From Acd1 sp049973945 (GTDB lineage: Archaea; Thermoproteota; Thermoprotei_A; Sulfolobales; Sulfolobaceae), in the NCBI GenBank assembly GCA_049973945.1, contig JBMFJH010000011.1, positions 1-52,644 on the forward strand: DNA of 52,644 bases. The letters run 5' to 3'. This document shows positions 36,340-45,849 of this stretch, in pieces. The notes beneath the pieces are model-generated. The model saw only the letters and a program-made list of their open reading frames with translations, had not been told where the DNA came from and searched no databases. The translations under genes were made by a program, and so were the position numbers. The first letter of the stretch is position 1; each line of letters begins with the position of its first letter.

Positions 36340-37267
36340 CTAAAGACGATAATATAAGAGGTAGCACTACCGTTGCGTCTCCATAAACCGTGACGTGACG
36401 TGACGTCGGCTTCAACTTGTTCCAGCTTATAGCTTCCCTTGGCTGGGCACCGCTCAAGCTCCCATCGTACTCCTGGGCGGTCGTGACGTAAACGGCGTAA
36501 TCTAGACCGTCCTTGAACTGGTTCCACCATATCGTGTGGTGCTTACTTATCCCTCCTCCTACGATTAGGGCGGCGGACTTCCTGCTCTGGAATACCATGT
36601 CCTTAATGAGCCTCTCGTCCTCAAAGAGGTTCAGCCTCAAACCAGTGAACTGGGAGTAAATGAACAGGTTTGTGCCGAATGAGCCGTCGAGTATCCCAGG
36701 GACAATGATTGGTACTTTAGCCTCATAGGCCGCCCTAAGGATCGAGCTCCTATCGTTCATTCTCTTGCCGAACTCCCAGAGCAGCTCGTAGCCAGACCAC
36801 TCTTTCCTTTCCTTGGTAACCTCCAGGATAACGGTCTTGACTGCCTCCTCCACTTTAGGGCCGTAACTCTCGAAGGGTATGAACACGTTGCCCAGCCTGT
36901 GAATCTCCAGATCCCTGAGCATCGAGTCGTCAACGAAGAAGGTTCCCTTGTAGTACTTCCCGCCGTACGCCCTCGCGATGTCGTGGTCTATGGTACCGCC
37001 AGTGGTGACGACTACATCGAAGAACTTCCTCCTTATCAGGTCTGCGAAGAGCCCTCTGAGCCCAGTCGAGACTAGGTTCGCGGTGAAGCTTAGGAACCTT
37101 AAATCGGCTTCCCTCACAGCCTCCTTGAGGATTTCTGAAGCCTTGACCACGCTCTCCGCAGTGAAGCCGTAGACCTTCGAGAGTACCGTCAGAGCTCCCT
37201 TTGCATGTTTTAGATCCTCCAGAGTGACGTCCTCAATGACGTCCTTGAGCAGGTCAGACCTGTTCAT
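36329..37267 (-). CDS. Deoxyhypusine synthase
   Basis: 312 residues. VTTGGTIDHDIARAYG binds NAD, and FIPFESYGPKVEEAV follows. The C-terminal GGGISKHHTIWWNQFKDGLD contains the active-site Lys, and YVTTAQEYDGSLSGAQPREA is also diagnostic. It transfers the aminobutyl group of spermidine to the aIF5A lysine; its substrate is encoded in the same window. Its ATG overlaps the stop of rtcB (ATGA), so the two are coupled. Confidence 0.95.
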   Translation of the reverse strand: MNRSDLLKDVIEDVTLEDLKHAKGALTVLSKVYGFTAESVVKASEILKEAVREADLRFLSFTANLVSTGLRGLFADLIRRKFFDVVVTTGGTIDHDIARAYGGKYYKGTFFVDDSMLRDLEIHRLGNVFIPFESYGPKVEEAVKTVILEVTKERKEWSGYELLWEFGKRMNDRSSILRAAYEAKVPIIVPGILDGSFGTNLFIYSQFTGLRLNLFEDERLIKDMVFQSRKSAALIVGGGISKHHTIWWNQFKDGLDYAVYVTTAQEYDGSLSGAQPREAISWNKLKPTSRHVTVYGDATVVLPLILSSLVET

Positions 37268-38718
37268 CCCTTCGTTACACCTATCGGCCTGAGCCTGGCC
37301 ACCAGTTTGGCTATCTTGACCTCGTGGGCGACGCGGGCTACCCTGTCGACGTCCTTGTAAGCGCCGGGGGCCTCCTCGGCTATGACCCTCCTCGTCGCTG
37401 CCCTCACCACGATTCCTTTAGACGCCAGGTTCTCCACCACGCTGTCCACCGGGTAAGTCCTGGTCGCTGCGGCCCTGGACATCCACCTCCCTGCGCCGTG
37501 GGGTGCCGTGAACCAAGTCCTTCTTCCCTCAGGGATTCCCACCATGACGTAACTCGCCGTCCCCATGCTTCCCGGGATTAGGACTACTTGGCCTATGCTC
37601 CTGTGGTCTGCGGGAATTTCTGGGCTTCCCGGTGGGAAAGCTCTAGTCGCTCCCTTCCTGTGAACCAGAACCTTCTTCCTTTTCTTCTCTATGTCGTACT
37701 CTTCTATCTTAGCGATGTTGTGGGCGACGTCGTAGACTATGTTTAGGTCTAACTTCTCGGGATCGACCTTGAACACCTTGGCGAAGCTCTCCCTCACCCA
37801 GTGGGCGATCATTTGCCTGTTAGTCCAGGCGAAGTTAGCTCCTGCTGCCATGGCCCTTATATAGTCCTGGGCTTCCCTGGTCTCGAACGGAACCGCCGCC
37901 AGCTCCCTGTCTGGAAGAACGACGTTGTACTTCTTCATTGCCCTCTCCATAATTTGTAGGTAGTCGCTCGCGATCTGGTGCCCTAACCCCCTGGATCCAG
38001 TGTGAACCATTACGGTTACCTGGCCCTCGTGGGTTATTCCCAAAGCCTTAGCGACTTCAGGGTCGTAGATCTTGTCTACTACCTGAACCTCGAGGAAGTG
38101 GTTCCCGGCACCCAAAGTGCCCAGCTGGGACGCTCCCCTCTGCTTCGCTATGTTGCTCACCTTGCTCGCGTCGGCCAGGTCCCAGCTCCCGTGCTGTTCA
38201 ATGTGCTCCATGTCCCTCTCCCAGCCGTAGCCCTTCTCTACCGCCCACTTCACGCCGTTCTCAAGAACCTCGTCTAGCTCTCTCGGGCTGAGCTTCACTT
38301 TACCCTCGCTCCCTACGCCGCTGGGCACGTTGCGGTACATCTCCTCGACCAAATCCTTCAGCTTGTCCTTGACGTCCTTGAAGTCCAAGTTCGTCCTTAG
38401 TAGCCTGACCCCGCAGTTTATGTCGTAACCTATTCCTCCGGGGCTGACCACTCCGCCCTCGTCGATGGCTGTGGCCGCTATTCCTCCGATCGGAAAACCG
38501 TAGCCCTGGTGGCCGTCGGGGAGGACGTAAATTGACTCCTGGACTCCGGGAAGGCAGGCGATGTTCATGGCCTGCTTGAGCGTGAGGTCCTGCTTCATCT
38601 TCTCGATCAGGACGTCGTCCGCGAAAATCGTGGCGGGGACTTTCATGCAGGGCTGAGCGCCCTTCTCGATCCTCCACTCGTAAGGACCTACCCTCTTAAG
38701 CGGTACTTGGGACGACAC
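37264..38718 (-). CDS. rtcB: RNA-splicing ligase RtcB
   Basis: 484 residues. PDGHQGYGFPIGGIAA and SPGGIGYDINCGVRLLRTN hold the manganese-binding Asp and Cys. GTLGAGNHFLEVQ and MVHTGSRGLGHQIA follow, and TAPHGAGRWMSRAAA contains the His that is guanylylated. It joins tRNA exons (2',3'-cyclic phosphate to 5'-OH) after endonuclease cleavage and can seal excised pre-rRNA. Start GTG 38718 is leaderless, with TATA CAATATAAGG at 38739-38748. The tRNA-Leu intron and the two rRNA bulge-helix-bulge stems in this window are expected substrates. Confidence 0.96.
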   Translation of the reverse strand: MSSQVPLKRVGPYEWRIEKGAQPCMKVPATIFADDVLIEKMKQDLTLKQAMNIACLPGVQESIYVLPDGHQGYGFPIGGIAATAIDEGGVVSPGGIGYDINCGVRLLRTNLDFKDVKDKLKDLVEEMYRNVPSGVGSEGKVKLSPRELDEVLENGVKWAVEKGYGWERDMEHIEQHGSWDLADASKVSNIAKQRGASQLGTLGAGNHFLEVQVVDKIYDPEVAKALGITHEGQVTVMVHTGSRGLGHQIASDYLQIMERAMKKYNVVLPDRELAAVPFETREAQDYIRAMAAGANFAWTNRQMIAHWVRESFAKVFKVDPEKLDLNIVYDVAHNIAKIEEYDIEKKRKKVLVHRKGATRAFPPGSPEIPADHRSIGQVVLIPGSMGTASYVMVGIPEGRRTWFTAPHGAGRWMSRAAATRTYPVDSVVENLASKGIVVRAATRRVIAEEAPGAYKDVDRVARVAHEVKIAKLVARLRPIGVTKG

Positions 38719-38738
38719 GTGATTTGTATTACCGCGGG

Positions 38739-38748
38739 CCTTATATTG
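38739..38748 (-). promoter_or_regulatory. TATA box of rtcB
   Basis: CAATATAAGG on the minus strand, centred 26 nt upstream of the GTG start at 38718. Confidence 0.6.
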
Positions 38749-38785
38749 TCATCTCGAGAGGATTTTTCGGAACTAAGTCGAGGAA

Positions 38786-38833
38786 ATGAGGAGTGTGGCG
38801 GACTCTGAGGCAGTGATGAAAGAACCTAACTGA
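38786..38833 (+). ncRNA. Candidate C/D box sRNA
   Basis: Plus strand: box C-like ATGAGGA (38786-38792), 12-nt spacer GTGTGGCGGACT, D' CTGA, 4 nt, C' GTGATGA (38813-38819), 10-nt spacer AAGAACCTAA, D CTGA (38830-38833). The D', C' and D boxes are perfect, C has one mismatch, and spacings are those of archaeal guide RNAs. I found no rRNA match in this window for either spacer, so a tRNA or no target is possible. It lies in the 117-bp gap between rtcB and a small zinc-finger gene. Confidence 0.5.
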
Positions 38834-38835
38834 TC

Positions 38836-39069
38836 CTAGATCTTCTTGACGGCCCTTTCCTTCCTCTTCTCTTCTAGTTCCTCGTATTTCTTTATCACGT
38901 CCTTGAGGTTGAGACAGTCGGGGTCGGAGGCCTCGATCAAGTCCTTGAAGAACTTGTACGCGCAAGCCTTGCTGTGGAAGTAGAGCCTGGTGCCCTTGAG
39001 GGAATAAACGATTCCCTGCCCCTGGTAAAATGTCCGGCCACAAACTATGCAGGTGAACTTCTCTCTCAT
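38836..39069 (-). CDS. L24e/TRASH-like zinc-finger protein
   Basis: 77 residues from ATG 39069. FTCIVCGRTFYQGQGIVYSL and RLYFHSKACAYKFFKDL resemble the L24e/TRASH treble-clef, with CxxC and a C-terminal HSKAC half. An acidic-basic helical tail follows. It is too divergent to be ribosomal protein L24e itself; a nucleic-acid or metal-handling role is an inference. The start is chosen from the palindromic TATA GCTTTTAAAAGC (39091-39102), 27 nt upstream; the longer frame from 39153 would overlap the divergent Lhr start. Confidence 0.7.
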   Translation of the reverse strand: MREKFTCIVCGRTFYQGQGIVYSLKGTRLYFHSKACAYKFFKDLIEASDPDCLNLKDVIKKYEELEEKRKERAVKKI

Positions 39070-39146
39070 TCGCTCGCAAACTCGATTGAAGCTTTTAAAA
39101 GCGAACGCGTGAAATTCGTGTAGTCTGACCCGAAGGTGTTCGACTA

Positions 39147-41903
39147 ATGTCAATCACGATGAACAGCGTCCTTCAGTCGCTGATAAAGGAGCGTGGTTGG
39201 ACGGAGCTGACCGAAGTTCAGAAATTAGCTTACGAACCAATATCTTTAGGATATAATGTACTAATCGTAGCGCCTACGGGGTATGGAAAGACCGAGGCCG
39301 CTATTCTCCCCATATTGAATAAGCTCGTTGAGAAACCCCACGAGCCCGTGGCTGTCCTGTACATAACGCCCCTTAAGGCCCTCATAAACGACCTTACTGT
39401 CAGGATTTCTTGGTGGGCAGACAGGCTCGGTCTCGAGGTAGGGAGGAAACACGGCGAGGTCTCCCAGTCCGAGAAGAACAGGAGGCTCAGGAGGGTTCCG
39501 CATATCTTAATAACCACGGTCGAGGGGCTTGAAATAGACCTGGACTGGGCAACTAGGTTCAGGGAGTTCCTTAAGAACGTCAAGTGGGTTATAATTGACG
39601 AGGTTCACGACCTCGTTGGGACGAAGAGAGGGGCCCAGCTCAGCGTGTTGTTGGAGAGGCTGAAGGACTTCGCGGGTCATGACTTCCAGAGGATTGGGCT
39701 CTCGGCGACCATAGGCAACCTGGAAGGCGTGTTGAAGTTCCTCAACGGGTCTTCGGCCAGACCCGCTAAGGTCATCAAAGTCCTGGAGAAGAAGAAGATC
39801 AACCTGAAAGTCGTGTCTTTGAAGGGCGAGGACGCCTGGAAGAACGTTGCTAAATACGTGAAGGAGACCCACGTGCCGCCGACCCTCCTGTTCACCAACT
39901 CGAGGTACGCGACGGAGAGGCTCTTCGAGTCCTTGGAGCAGTTGGGCTTGGACAATATTTACGTCCATCACTCGTCTATCTCGAGAGAGGAGAAAACCGC
40001 AGTCGAGGAAGCGTTAAGACAGGGAAAGGGGAGGATAGTGGTCTGCACGAGAACCCTAGAGCTGGGCATTCACGTGGGCGACATTAAGAAAGTCTACATG
40101 TTCAGACCTCCCCCGACAGTGATGTCGCTCCTTCAGAGGCTAGGCAGGTCTGGACACGCTATCGGTAAAGTATCGGAGGGCGAAATACTATGCGTCGAGG
40201 ACTCGGACGTTTTAGAGGCTTCAGGACTCGCGAGGTTAGCCGCGAGAGGGGAGTTGGAGCGTCCGGTTATCGTGCCTTACCTCGATGTGGTAGCCAGGGA
40301 AATAACGGCAATGGTCATGCAGTACGGAGAGCTCGACATAGCAAGAGCTTTGAAAGTACTGAAGAGCTCTTACGTAATGTCTAAGCTGAAGGACACTGAC
40401 GTTCTAGAGGCTATAGAGGAATTAGTCAAGAACGGCGTTCTGGAAAGACGTGGCGATAAGCTGAGCCTGGGTAAGTCCTTCTTCAAGATTTGGAGGTTCG
40501 AGAAGAACAACAACATACCGTGGTTCAGGAGTTTTCAGGAGTTCTTCAGCTTCGTCAGTGCAGACGAGACGTTCACGGTGAACTACGAGGGTAAGCCGAT
40601 AGGCGAGATCGACGCTCCTTACGTTTACAGGCACGTAAGGCCTGGAGACACGATCAGGATAGCGGGCAAGATCTGGAGAGTGAAGGCGGTCGATAACTAC
40701 AAGATGAGGATTGAAGTAGAGAAGCTACAGACGTCACAGGCAGAAATTCCTCTCTGGAAAGGCGATGTAATTCCTAAGTCGCCAGTTCTAGTGAAGGAAC
40801 TGAAGCGTATAATTAAGACTAGGGCGTTTCCCGAGGAACTTAAGGACTTAGGGGAGTGGTTGAGGAAGAACGGGATAAGCTCCAGCGACTTCCTGCTCCA
40901 GGAACAGTACAACGATGAGTACATATACTTCACGCTGGTGGACGAAAGGGTGAGCAACACCGTTGCCCACTTACTGCTTTCCCTAGCAGTGAGCAAGTAC
41001 GGCACAGGAGTCGCTGCCAGAGCCTCGATTTACGGCTTCAGCTTAAAGGGCGTTAAGGAGGATCTGTTCAGGAAAATCTTAGAAATGGACGAGGAGACCA
41101 TCAAGAAGAACATAATAAGGGTCGTAATGACGTCGCCTTATTTCATCAGCACTCTGAGGGAGATCCAGGCTAGCTTCGGCAAGGTAGGGAAGCCAACTAA
41201 GGAGGACAGGATAATCGTCAGGGAGGCGCTGAGACAGACGCTGATAAGGAGCTTCTCAATCAAGGGGACTATAGAGTTCCTAAGGAAAATTAAGGAAGGG
41301 AAGACGAAGGTCTATCGCCCCGTCGGTCCATTAAGTCCTTTCGCCAAGTTACTCCTGAACCAGGCGCTGATCAGACCATGGATAGGTGGGTACGCGCAGA
41401 GAATTTACGAGGAGTTGAAGGAAACCCCGATGACGCTCGAGGAACTGTCTCAGCTGGTTGGACTGCCCGAAAAAGTCCTGTCGAATAAATTGAAGAGAAT
41501 GAGGAAGCCAGGACTACCCTACAGGGTAACTTACTTCGTAGACGTTGAGACGAAGGACATAAGGTGGGTCGCCGTTGACGCTCTGGAGAAAGTCGCCAAG
41601 AGCCCCGAGTTTCTTTCGTCATTCACGCCGTCCTTCCAAGACGAGAGCTACATAGTGTCGATAAAGCCAGAGTATGGGGAAAGCTCCTCTATCGAGTTCA
41701 TAGTCAACGTGAAGGACCTGGAGAACCCAGAGAAGCTCCTAAGCAAGATCTCAGTAGACGAAATAGGAGAGCTCAAGATTAAGGACCCGTACGACACTTT
41801 CATCAACCAGAACGCCATAAGGTTCTACTCAATACCGAAGAGGGTCGTTCCTTACCTCGTGCTAAATGCTATTACCTATTACCAGAACTTGAAATATGGG
41901 TGA
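39147..41903 (+). CDS. Lhr-family superfamily 2 helicase
   Basis: 918 residues. Walker A is APTGYGKTE (42-50), DEVH box IIDEVHD (149-155), motif III LSATIGN (185-191), motif VI QRLGRSGH (330-337). The long C-terminal half contains the winged-helix and Lhr-type beta-barrel regions. Lhr helicases unwind forked DNA and RNA:DNA hybrids and act in repair. The start ATG 39147 has GAAGGTG as a possible ribosome site; ATG 39159 is the alternative. Its stop codon TGA lies inside the C box of the sRNA at 41900. Confidence 0.9.
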   Translation: MSITMNSVLQSLIKERGWTELTEVQKLAYEPISLGYNVLIVAPTGYGKTEAAILPILNKLVEKPHEPVAVLYITPLKALINDLTVRISWWADRLGLEVGRKHGEVSQSEKNRRLRRVPHILITTVEGLEIDLDWATRFREFLKNVKWVIIDEVHDLVGTKRGAQLSVLLERLKDFAGHDFQRIGLSATIGNLEGVLKFLNGSSARPAKVIKVLEKKKINLKVVSLKGEDAWKNVAKYVKETHVPPTLLFTNSRYATERLFESLEQLGLDNIYVHHSSISREEKTAVEEALRQGKGRIVVCTRTLELGIHVGDIKKVYMFRPPPTVMSLLQRLGRSGHAIGKVSEGEILCVEDSDVLEASGLARLAARGELERPVIVPYLDVVAREITAMVMQYGELDIARALKVLKSSYVMSKLKDTDVLEAIEELVKNGVLERRGDKLSLGKSFFKIWRFEKNNNIPWFRSFQEFFSFVSADETFTVNYEGKPIGEIDAPYVYRHVRPGDTIRIAGKIWRVKAVDNYKMRIEVEKLQTSQAEIPLWKGDVIPKSPVLVKELKRIIKTRAFPEELKDLGEWLRKNGISSSDFLLQEQYNDEYIYFTLVDERVSNTVAHLLLSLAVSKYGTGVAARASIYGFSLKGVKEDLFRKILEMDEETIKKNIIRVVMTSPYFISTLREIQASFGKVGKPTKEDRIIVREALRQTLIRSFSIKGTIEFLRKIKEGKTKVYRPVGPLSPFAKLLLNQALIRPWIGGYAQRIYEELKETPMTLEELSQLVGLPEKVLSNKLKRMRKPGLPYRVTYFVDVETKDIRWVAVDALEKVAKSPEFLSSFTPSFQDESYIVSIKPEYGESSSIEFIVNVKDLENPEKLLSKISVDEIGELKIKDPYDTFINQNAIRFYSIPKRVVPYLVLNAITYYQNLKYG

Positions 41904-41948
41904 TGAGGCCCTTAGGCCTTGACGGATGAAGAGGGTCCGTGTTTCTGA
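41900..41948 (+). ncRNA. C/D box sRNA with two 23S rRNA guides
   Basis: The element reads: C GTGATGA (41900-41906), 12-nt guide GGCCCTTAGGCC, D' TTGA, 3 nt, C' ATGAAGA (41926-41932), 12-nt guide GGGTCCGTGTTT, D CTGA (41945-41948). This is exactly the 12-4-3-7-12-4 archaeal layout. Guide 2 can form 11 consecutive pairs (one G-U) with 23S rRNA AAACACGGGCC at 23549-23559. Guide 1 forms 9 with GCCTAAGGG at 23518-23526. By the fifth-nucleotide rule the predicted 2'-O-methyl sites are the 23S A at window position 23555 and U at 23523, 32 nt apart. C overlaps the Lhr stop codon, so it may be processed from that mRNA. Confidence 0.8.
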
Positions 41949-42081
41949 TGAAGTCCCTTTTGAAAGCTCTCCTGTGACACAGTTTGCAACCTCTTTGGCG
42001 GTCGTGTTGTCCAGCTCGTTGTTTTGACCGCGTAAGTCCTCGAAGAGATAATGTTAAAACGACCTGCTATAACCTGAGCCC

Positions 42082-42345
42082 ATGTCGAGGAAATACGTTG
42101 AAATCGTCGTTAGCCGCTCAAAGAGCGTCGGGGATTACGTCTTGGATATCATAACGCTGTTGAACCAAGGGTTCGATGAGATCAAGATCAAGGGGTTGGG
42201 CAGGGAGATCTCCAAGGCTGTGGACGTCTTCAACGAGCTCAAGGAAAGGTTAGAGGGAGGGATTGAAGTGGCGAACGTGCAAATCGGAACGGAGAAGGAG
42301 AGAAAGAGGTCGTCATATATAGTTATAACCGTCGTCAGGAAGTGA
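42082..42345 (+). CDS. Alba-family chromatin protein, paralog (Alba2-like)
   Basis: An 87-residue Alba-fold protein: YVEIVVSRSKSVGDYVLDII, TLLNQGFDEIKIKGLGREIS, KAVDVFNEL and VQIGTEKERKRSSYIVITV. The acetylatable KK of Alba1 is replaced by SKS here, so this paralog should be regulated differently. Alba heterodimers change DNA and RNA bridging. TATA TGTTAAAACG at 42052-42061 is 26 nt upstream, so the start is leaderless. Its last 33 nt overlap the convergent reverse gyrase gene. Confidence 0.92.
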   Translation: MSRKYVEIVVSRSKSVGDYVLDIITLLNQGFDEIKIKGLGREISKAVDVFNELKERLEGGIEVANVQIGTEKERKRSSYIVITVVRK

Positions 42346-45300
42346 CGCCTGGATTTCAGAGACCGCACACGACCTGATTATCTCCTCTGGGTCGAGCTCT
42401 CCGGCCGCGACCTTGTCTATCTTATCGAGTAGCTCCGACGTAGTTCTCTCCTCTAGAAGCTCAGGATACTTTTCAGATATCACGCTGAACGCCGTCAGCC
42501 CTTTCTTAGTGACTACCAGCTTCTTGCTTCTCTTACTCTCGACGGCATATCCATGACGTATGATCGTTTGAATCGTCTTCGCGTAAGTACTGGGCCTACC
42601 TATCCTGAACTCCTTCATGGCCCTAATCACCTCGGGGTAATCCATTAGCTGGACTGCCGATCCTAAGCTGGGCTTCGCTTCAACTTCGAACCTGCCTTCA
42701 GGGAGTGTACTAGTCCTCACCGGCAAGACGGAGGAGAAGCCTCCTTTAACGCTCTTTATGAGTTCTAGTGTTCTTGATTCTAGTCCCTCGAACTCAACGG
42801 AGTACCTCACCACAACAGCGTTCGCAGGCCTCATTTGACTAGCGACAAACCTCTTGAATATCAAATCGTAGAGCTTAACGTGCTGAGGTGTGAGTTTCGA
42901 CAGAACGGGATTGAGGAGGGCCTGTTCTGCTAACGACTTGGCGTCCGTGGGGGTCGTCGGCCTTATGGCTTCATGAGTCCCCGGCTCTCCCCATGACCGC
43001 GGCGAAAACTCGCCAGAGAGCGAGACGCTTTCGAGGTACTGCTTAGCTATGTCGATGCCATGGGAAGAAACGTACGTGGAGTCGGTCCTGTGATAAGTGA
43101 TTAGCCCCATTTCGAAGAGATCTTGCGCCAGTTTCATTACCTGGGCTGGGCTCCAGCCATAGAGTCTGGTAGCCTCCTCTATGAGCTGGTCTGTGGTGAA
43201 GGGAGGCTTGGGGTTAAGTTGTCTCTCCTCCTCAGCCATCTTCTTCACGTTCACCGTAAACTTCGTCCTCTTCTCCTTGCCTAAGAAAACTCTGAACTTG
43301 TTGCCTTGAAGGTCAATTACCGCTACGTAGCCTCTATTCTTGACGTATTCCTGATAGCGTTTAGCCAGCCACTTCAGCACAGGGCCCTGAACCCTCCCGC
43401 TACCGTTGTTGGGGTCGTTGAGGGCCTCTTTCAGAGCTTTGCTCACCCTGAACCCCATGATTCTATCCTCGACCCTTCTCACGAGGTGAGCGTTAACTAA
43501 GTTCAGGTCTACGTCCCTAGGGGACTCTAGTGCTGAGAGGATGCCGTGTTTCGTGACCTCGTGATACGTCACTCGCCTCACGTTCGGGTTGAAGAACTTC
43601 ACGGCGTTCATGACGTCGAAGGCTATCTTCTCGCCCTCAACGTCGGGGTCGGTCGCTATCAGAACCTCATCTACTTGAAGCGCAAGCCTCCTTAGCACCT
43701 TCACGATCCTCTCCGATGAGACGACGTCCTCGCTCCCACAGTAAGGACAAACCGTAGAACTCGAGGAGAAGCTCCTCCCGCATGACTTACACCTCTTCAA
43801 CCACTCGTAGTGAAGTCTTACCTTCGAACCTTCTATCTCCAGCCCGTAGTAACCCACGTTATCCGTAGTGAGATCCGTGAGGTGACCCTTCGTGGCGACC
43901 ACGGAAACGACGTAATAGGCGCCCTTCGCGGGAATTATTGTCTCATAAACCTTCACGCCGCTAATCGTCCTAGAGGAACCGCGCCCAAACAGCTTGGCAA
44001 TTGTCCTCGCCTTAGTGGGCGACTCCACGACCATCAACGCAGTTCTTACCTCGACCTCTCTACCTTCTTTCTCCCTGGACTCGACCATCTTCGCCCTTAA
44101 GTCAGCGTAATTGATCGAGTCCCACTCGACCGGGTCGATCTCCACGCCGAGAAGCTTCAACCTCTTCATCAGCATCTCGAAGAGCAACGGGTTATCAATT
44201 ACGGTCAAGGCGAGCCCCAGAGTGAGCCCCCTAGGGGTGAGCCTGCTCGACCTTCCCGACCCTTGGATGTAAGTGGAGTGGTCTGGTATCTCGACAATTA
44301 TGCACTCCGAGGTCTTCCTGAAAACGGTGAAGCCTATCGCAAACGCGTCGCTGGGTTCAGACCTGAGCACCTCTAATGCCTTCTGTTTGAAGTCCTTCGC
44401 CAAGGTCAACAGGTCTGACAGCTTCCCCGTCAAAGTGCTTCCGTTCTTGAGGGCCGAACGGATCGCGTTTAACTCGCCGTGCGAGAGCCTCAGGAACTTA
44501 CTGACGTCTCTCTGATCGATTAGTCCCTTCTCCAAGAGCACCTTGATGGAGTTGATCGGGTTGTTGAGGTAGTCCGAGGCGTTCAGCCTGATCTTCGGAA
44601 CGCCGTCGAAGACGACGTTGTAAATCATCCTCGGCTCGTCGATCCCTCTGACGGCCACCCCGTAATGCGTCGCGTAGCCTATTAACACGTCGTATTCTCC
44701 CTTAGAGAACTTCTCCAGGAACTTCCTTCCGGATACCGCCAGACCCGCCTTTAGCCCTAAGTTTTCCGCGACTTCTTTCACCCTGAGGAGCTCGGCCTTA
44801 CCCTTGTCTTTCGAAACCAGAACTAACGTTTTGTCGCCCAATGTCCTCAGTACCTCGGCAATATCCTTCGTCGTGAAAGCGTCAACTACGTTCCTGACGT
44901 GCAACTGGACTGTGGTTAAGTCGAAATTTACCAGCTCCCTAAGGGCCCTTTGCTTCAGCCCTTTGGGCCTCAGAGTGGCGCTTGCCACTAGGAGTTGTGC
45001 CGTGTTCTTTTCGACGCCCTCTAACTTCTTGGTCAGTTCCTGGACTCTCTTTACGAGTTCCTCTTGGGGCTCCTTGGAGACCGAAATTATCGCCTTCAAT
45101 CTCGCCAGTTCTATCGCGTCCTTGTAGATGTCCTCGCTGTAGCCTAAGATTTCAACTAGCTTATCAGTGGACTTCCCGCTCTTTAATAGGGCGTCGGCGT
45201 CGTCCAAGACAACTACGCTAGGTGAGAACTCCCTGAGCTCGCTCGAGTTCCTTATCATGTAGGTTACTGTGACGACCTTTACCGGCAAGGCGTCACCGAT

Positions 45301-45780
45301 TGATGGGACTAGTCTGGAGATATTCCTGGATACCTGATCCCTCAAAGAGGCTGTAGGAACTACGAACAACACCTTCTTACCCGACAGAGCCGCGAAGGCT
45401 GAGTATACCATCAACGTGGTGGTCTTACCCATTCCTGTAGGGGCCGAGAGGGAGAAACTCTCGCCGTTGACCATTCGGAACAACCAATATTTCTGTAACG
45501 GTCTAGGCTCGAACCCCGTAGCTCTGGCAAAGAAGTCGTTCAATTTCCTGAACTCGGTCACGTTGAGGTAGTGCTCCCATAGACCGAGGAGAGAGTTGGT
45601 AGAGACCAGACTCGAATAGGCCTCGATTATGGCCTCCCCCTTCTCGACGGCCTTTCTCCTTGCCGTAGGACGGTCTACAATAGGCGTGCATCTGGAGCAG
45701 AGAAGCCCTTCCATAGCTCTGGTCGAGGCCAAAGGACCGCCACAATTAGGACATAAGTTGGGGTAAACGACCTCTATCAT
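42313..45780 (-). CDS. rgy: Reverse gyrase
   Basis: 1,155 residues. The N-terminal zinc finger has C10, C13, C28 and C31. The helicase-like domain has APTGMGKTTT (113-122), VVLDDADAL and RSSRLTPRGLT. A second zinc finger, CKSCGRSF with CPYCGS, precedes the topoisomerase IA domain. The Toprim is VVESPTKARTIAKLFG with TDPDVEGEKIA, and the catalytic Tyr896 sits in GLITYHRTDST. It introduces positive supercoils with ATP. Sulfolobales have two; I cannot say whether this is TopR1 or TopR2. TATA CCTTATAAACG at 45810-45820 leaves a short leader of about 9 nt. Confidence 0.96.
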   Translation of the reverse strand: MIEVVYPNLCPNCGGPLASTRAMEGLLCSRCTPIVDRPTARRKAVEKGEAIIEAYSSLVSTNSLLGLWEHYLNVTEFRKLNDFFARATGFEPRPLQKYWLFRMVNGESFSLSAPTGMGKTTTLMVYSAFAALSGKKVLFVVPTASLRDQVSRNISRLVPSIGDALPVKVVTVTYMIRNSSELREFSPSVVVLDDADALLKSGKSTDKLVEILGYSEDIYKDAIELARLKAIISVSKEPQEELVKRVQELTKKLEGVEKNTAQLLVASATLRPKGLKQRALRELVNFDLTTVQLHVRNVVDAFTTKDIAEVLRTLGDKTLVLVSKDKGKAELLRVKEVAENLGLKAGLAVSGRKFLEKFSKGEYDVLIGYATHYGVAVRGIDEPRMIYNVVFDGVPKIRLNASDYLNNPINSIKVLLEKGLIDQRDVSKFLRLSHGELNAIRSALKNGSTLTGKLSDLLTLAKDFKQKALEVLRSEPSDAFAIGFTVFRKTSECIIVEIPDHSTYIQGSGRSSRLTPRGLTLGLALTVIDNPLLFEMLMKRLKLLGVEIDPVEWDSINYADLRAKMVESREKEGREVEVRTALMVVESPTKARTIAKLFGRGSSRTISGVKVYETIIPAKGAYYVVSVVATKGHLTDLTTDNVGYYGLEIEGSKVRLHYEWLKRCKSCGRSFSSSSTVCPYCGSEDVVSSERIVKVLRRLALQVDEVLIATDPDVEGEKIAFDVMNAVKFFNPNVRRVTYHEVTKHGILSALESPRDVDLNLVNAHLVRRVEDRIMGFRVSKALKEALNDPNNGSGRVQGPVLKWLAKRYQEYVKNRGYVAVIDLQGNKFRVFLGKEKRTKFTVNVKKMAEEERQLNPKPPFTTDQLIEEATRLYGWSPAQVMKLAQDLFEMGLITYHRTDSTYVSSHGIDIAKQYLESVSLSGEFSPRSWGEPGTHEAIRPTTPTDAKSLAEQALLNPVLSKLTPQHVKLYDLIFKRFVASQMRPANAVVVRYSVEFEGLESRTLELIKSVKGGFSSVLPVRTSTLPEGRFEVEAKPSLGSAVQLMDYPEVIRAMKEFRIGRPSTYAKTIQTIIRHGYAVESKRSKKLVVTKKGLTAFSVISEKYPELLEERTTSELLDKIDKVAAGELDPEEIIRSCAVSEIQASLPDDGYNYI

Positions 45781-45849
45781 TCGTAGTGAATTCCTTTGGC
45801 ATCAGGCTACGTTTATAAGGAGCCGGATAGAGTGTTACTGATCTAGATA

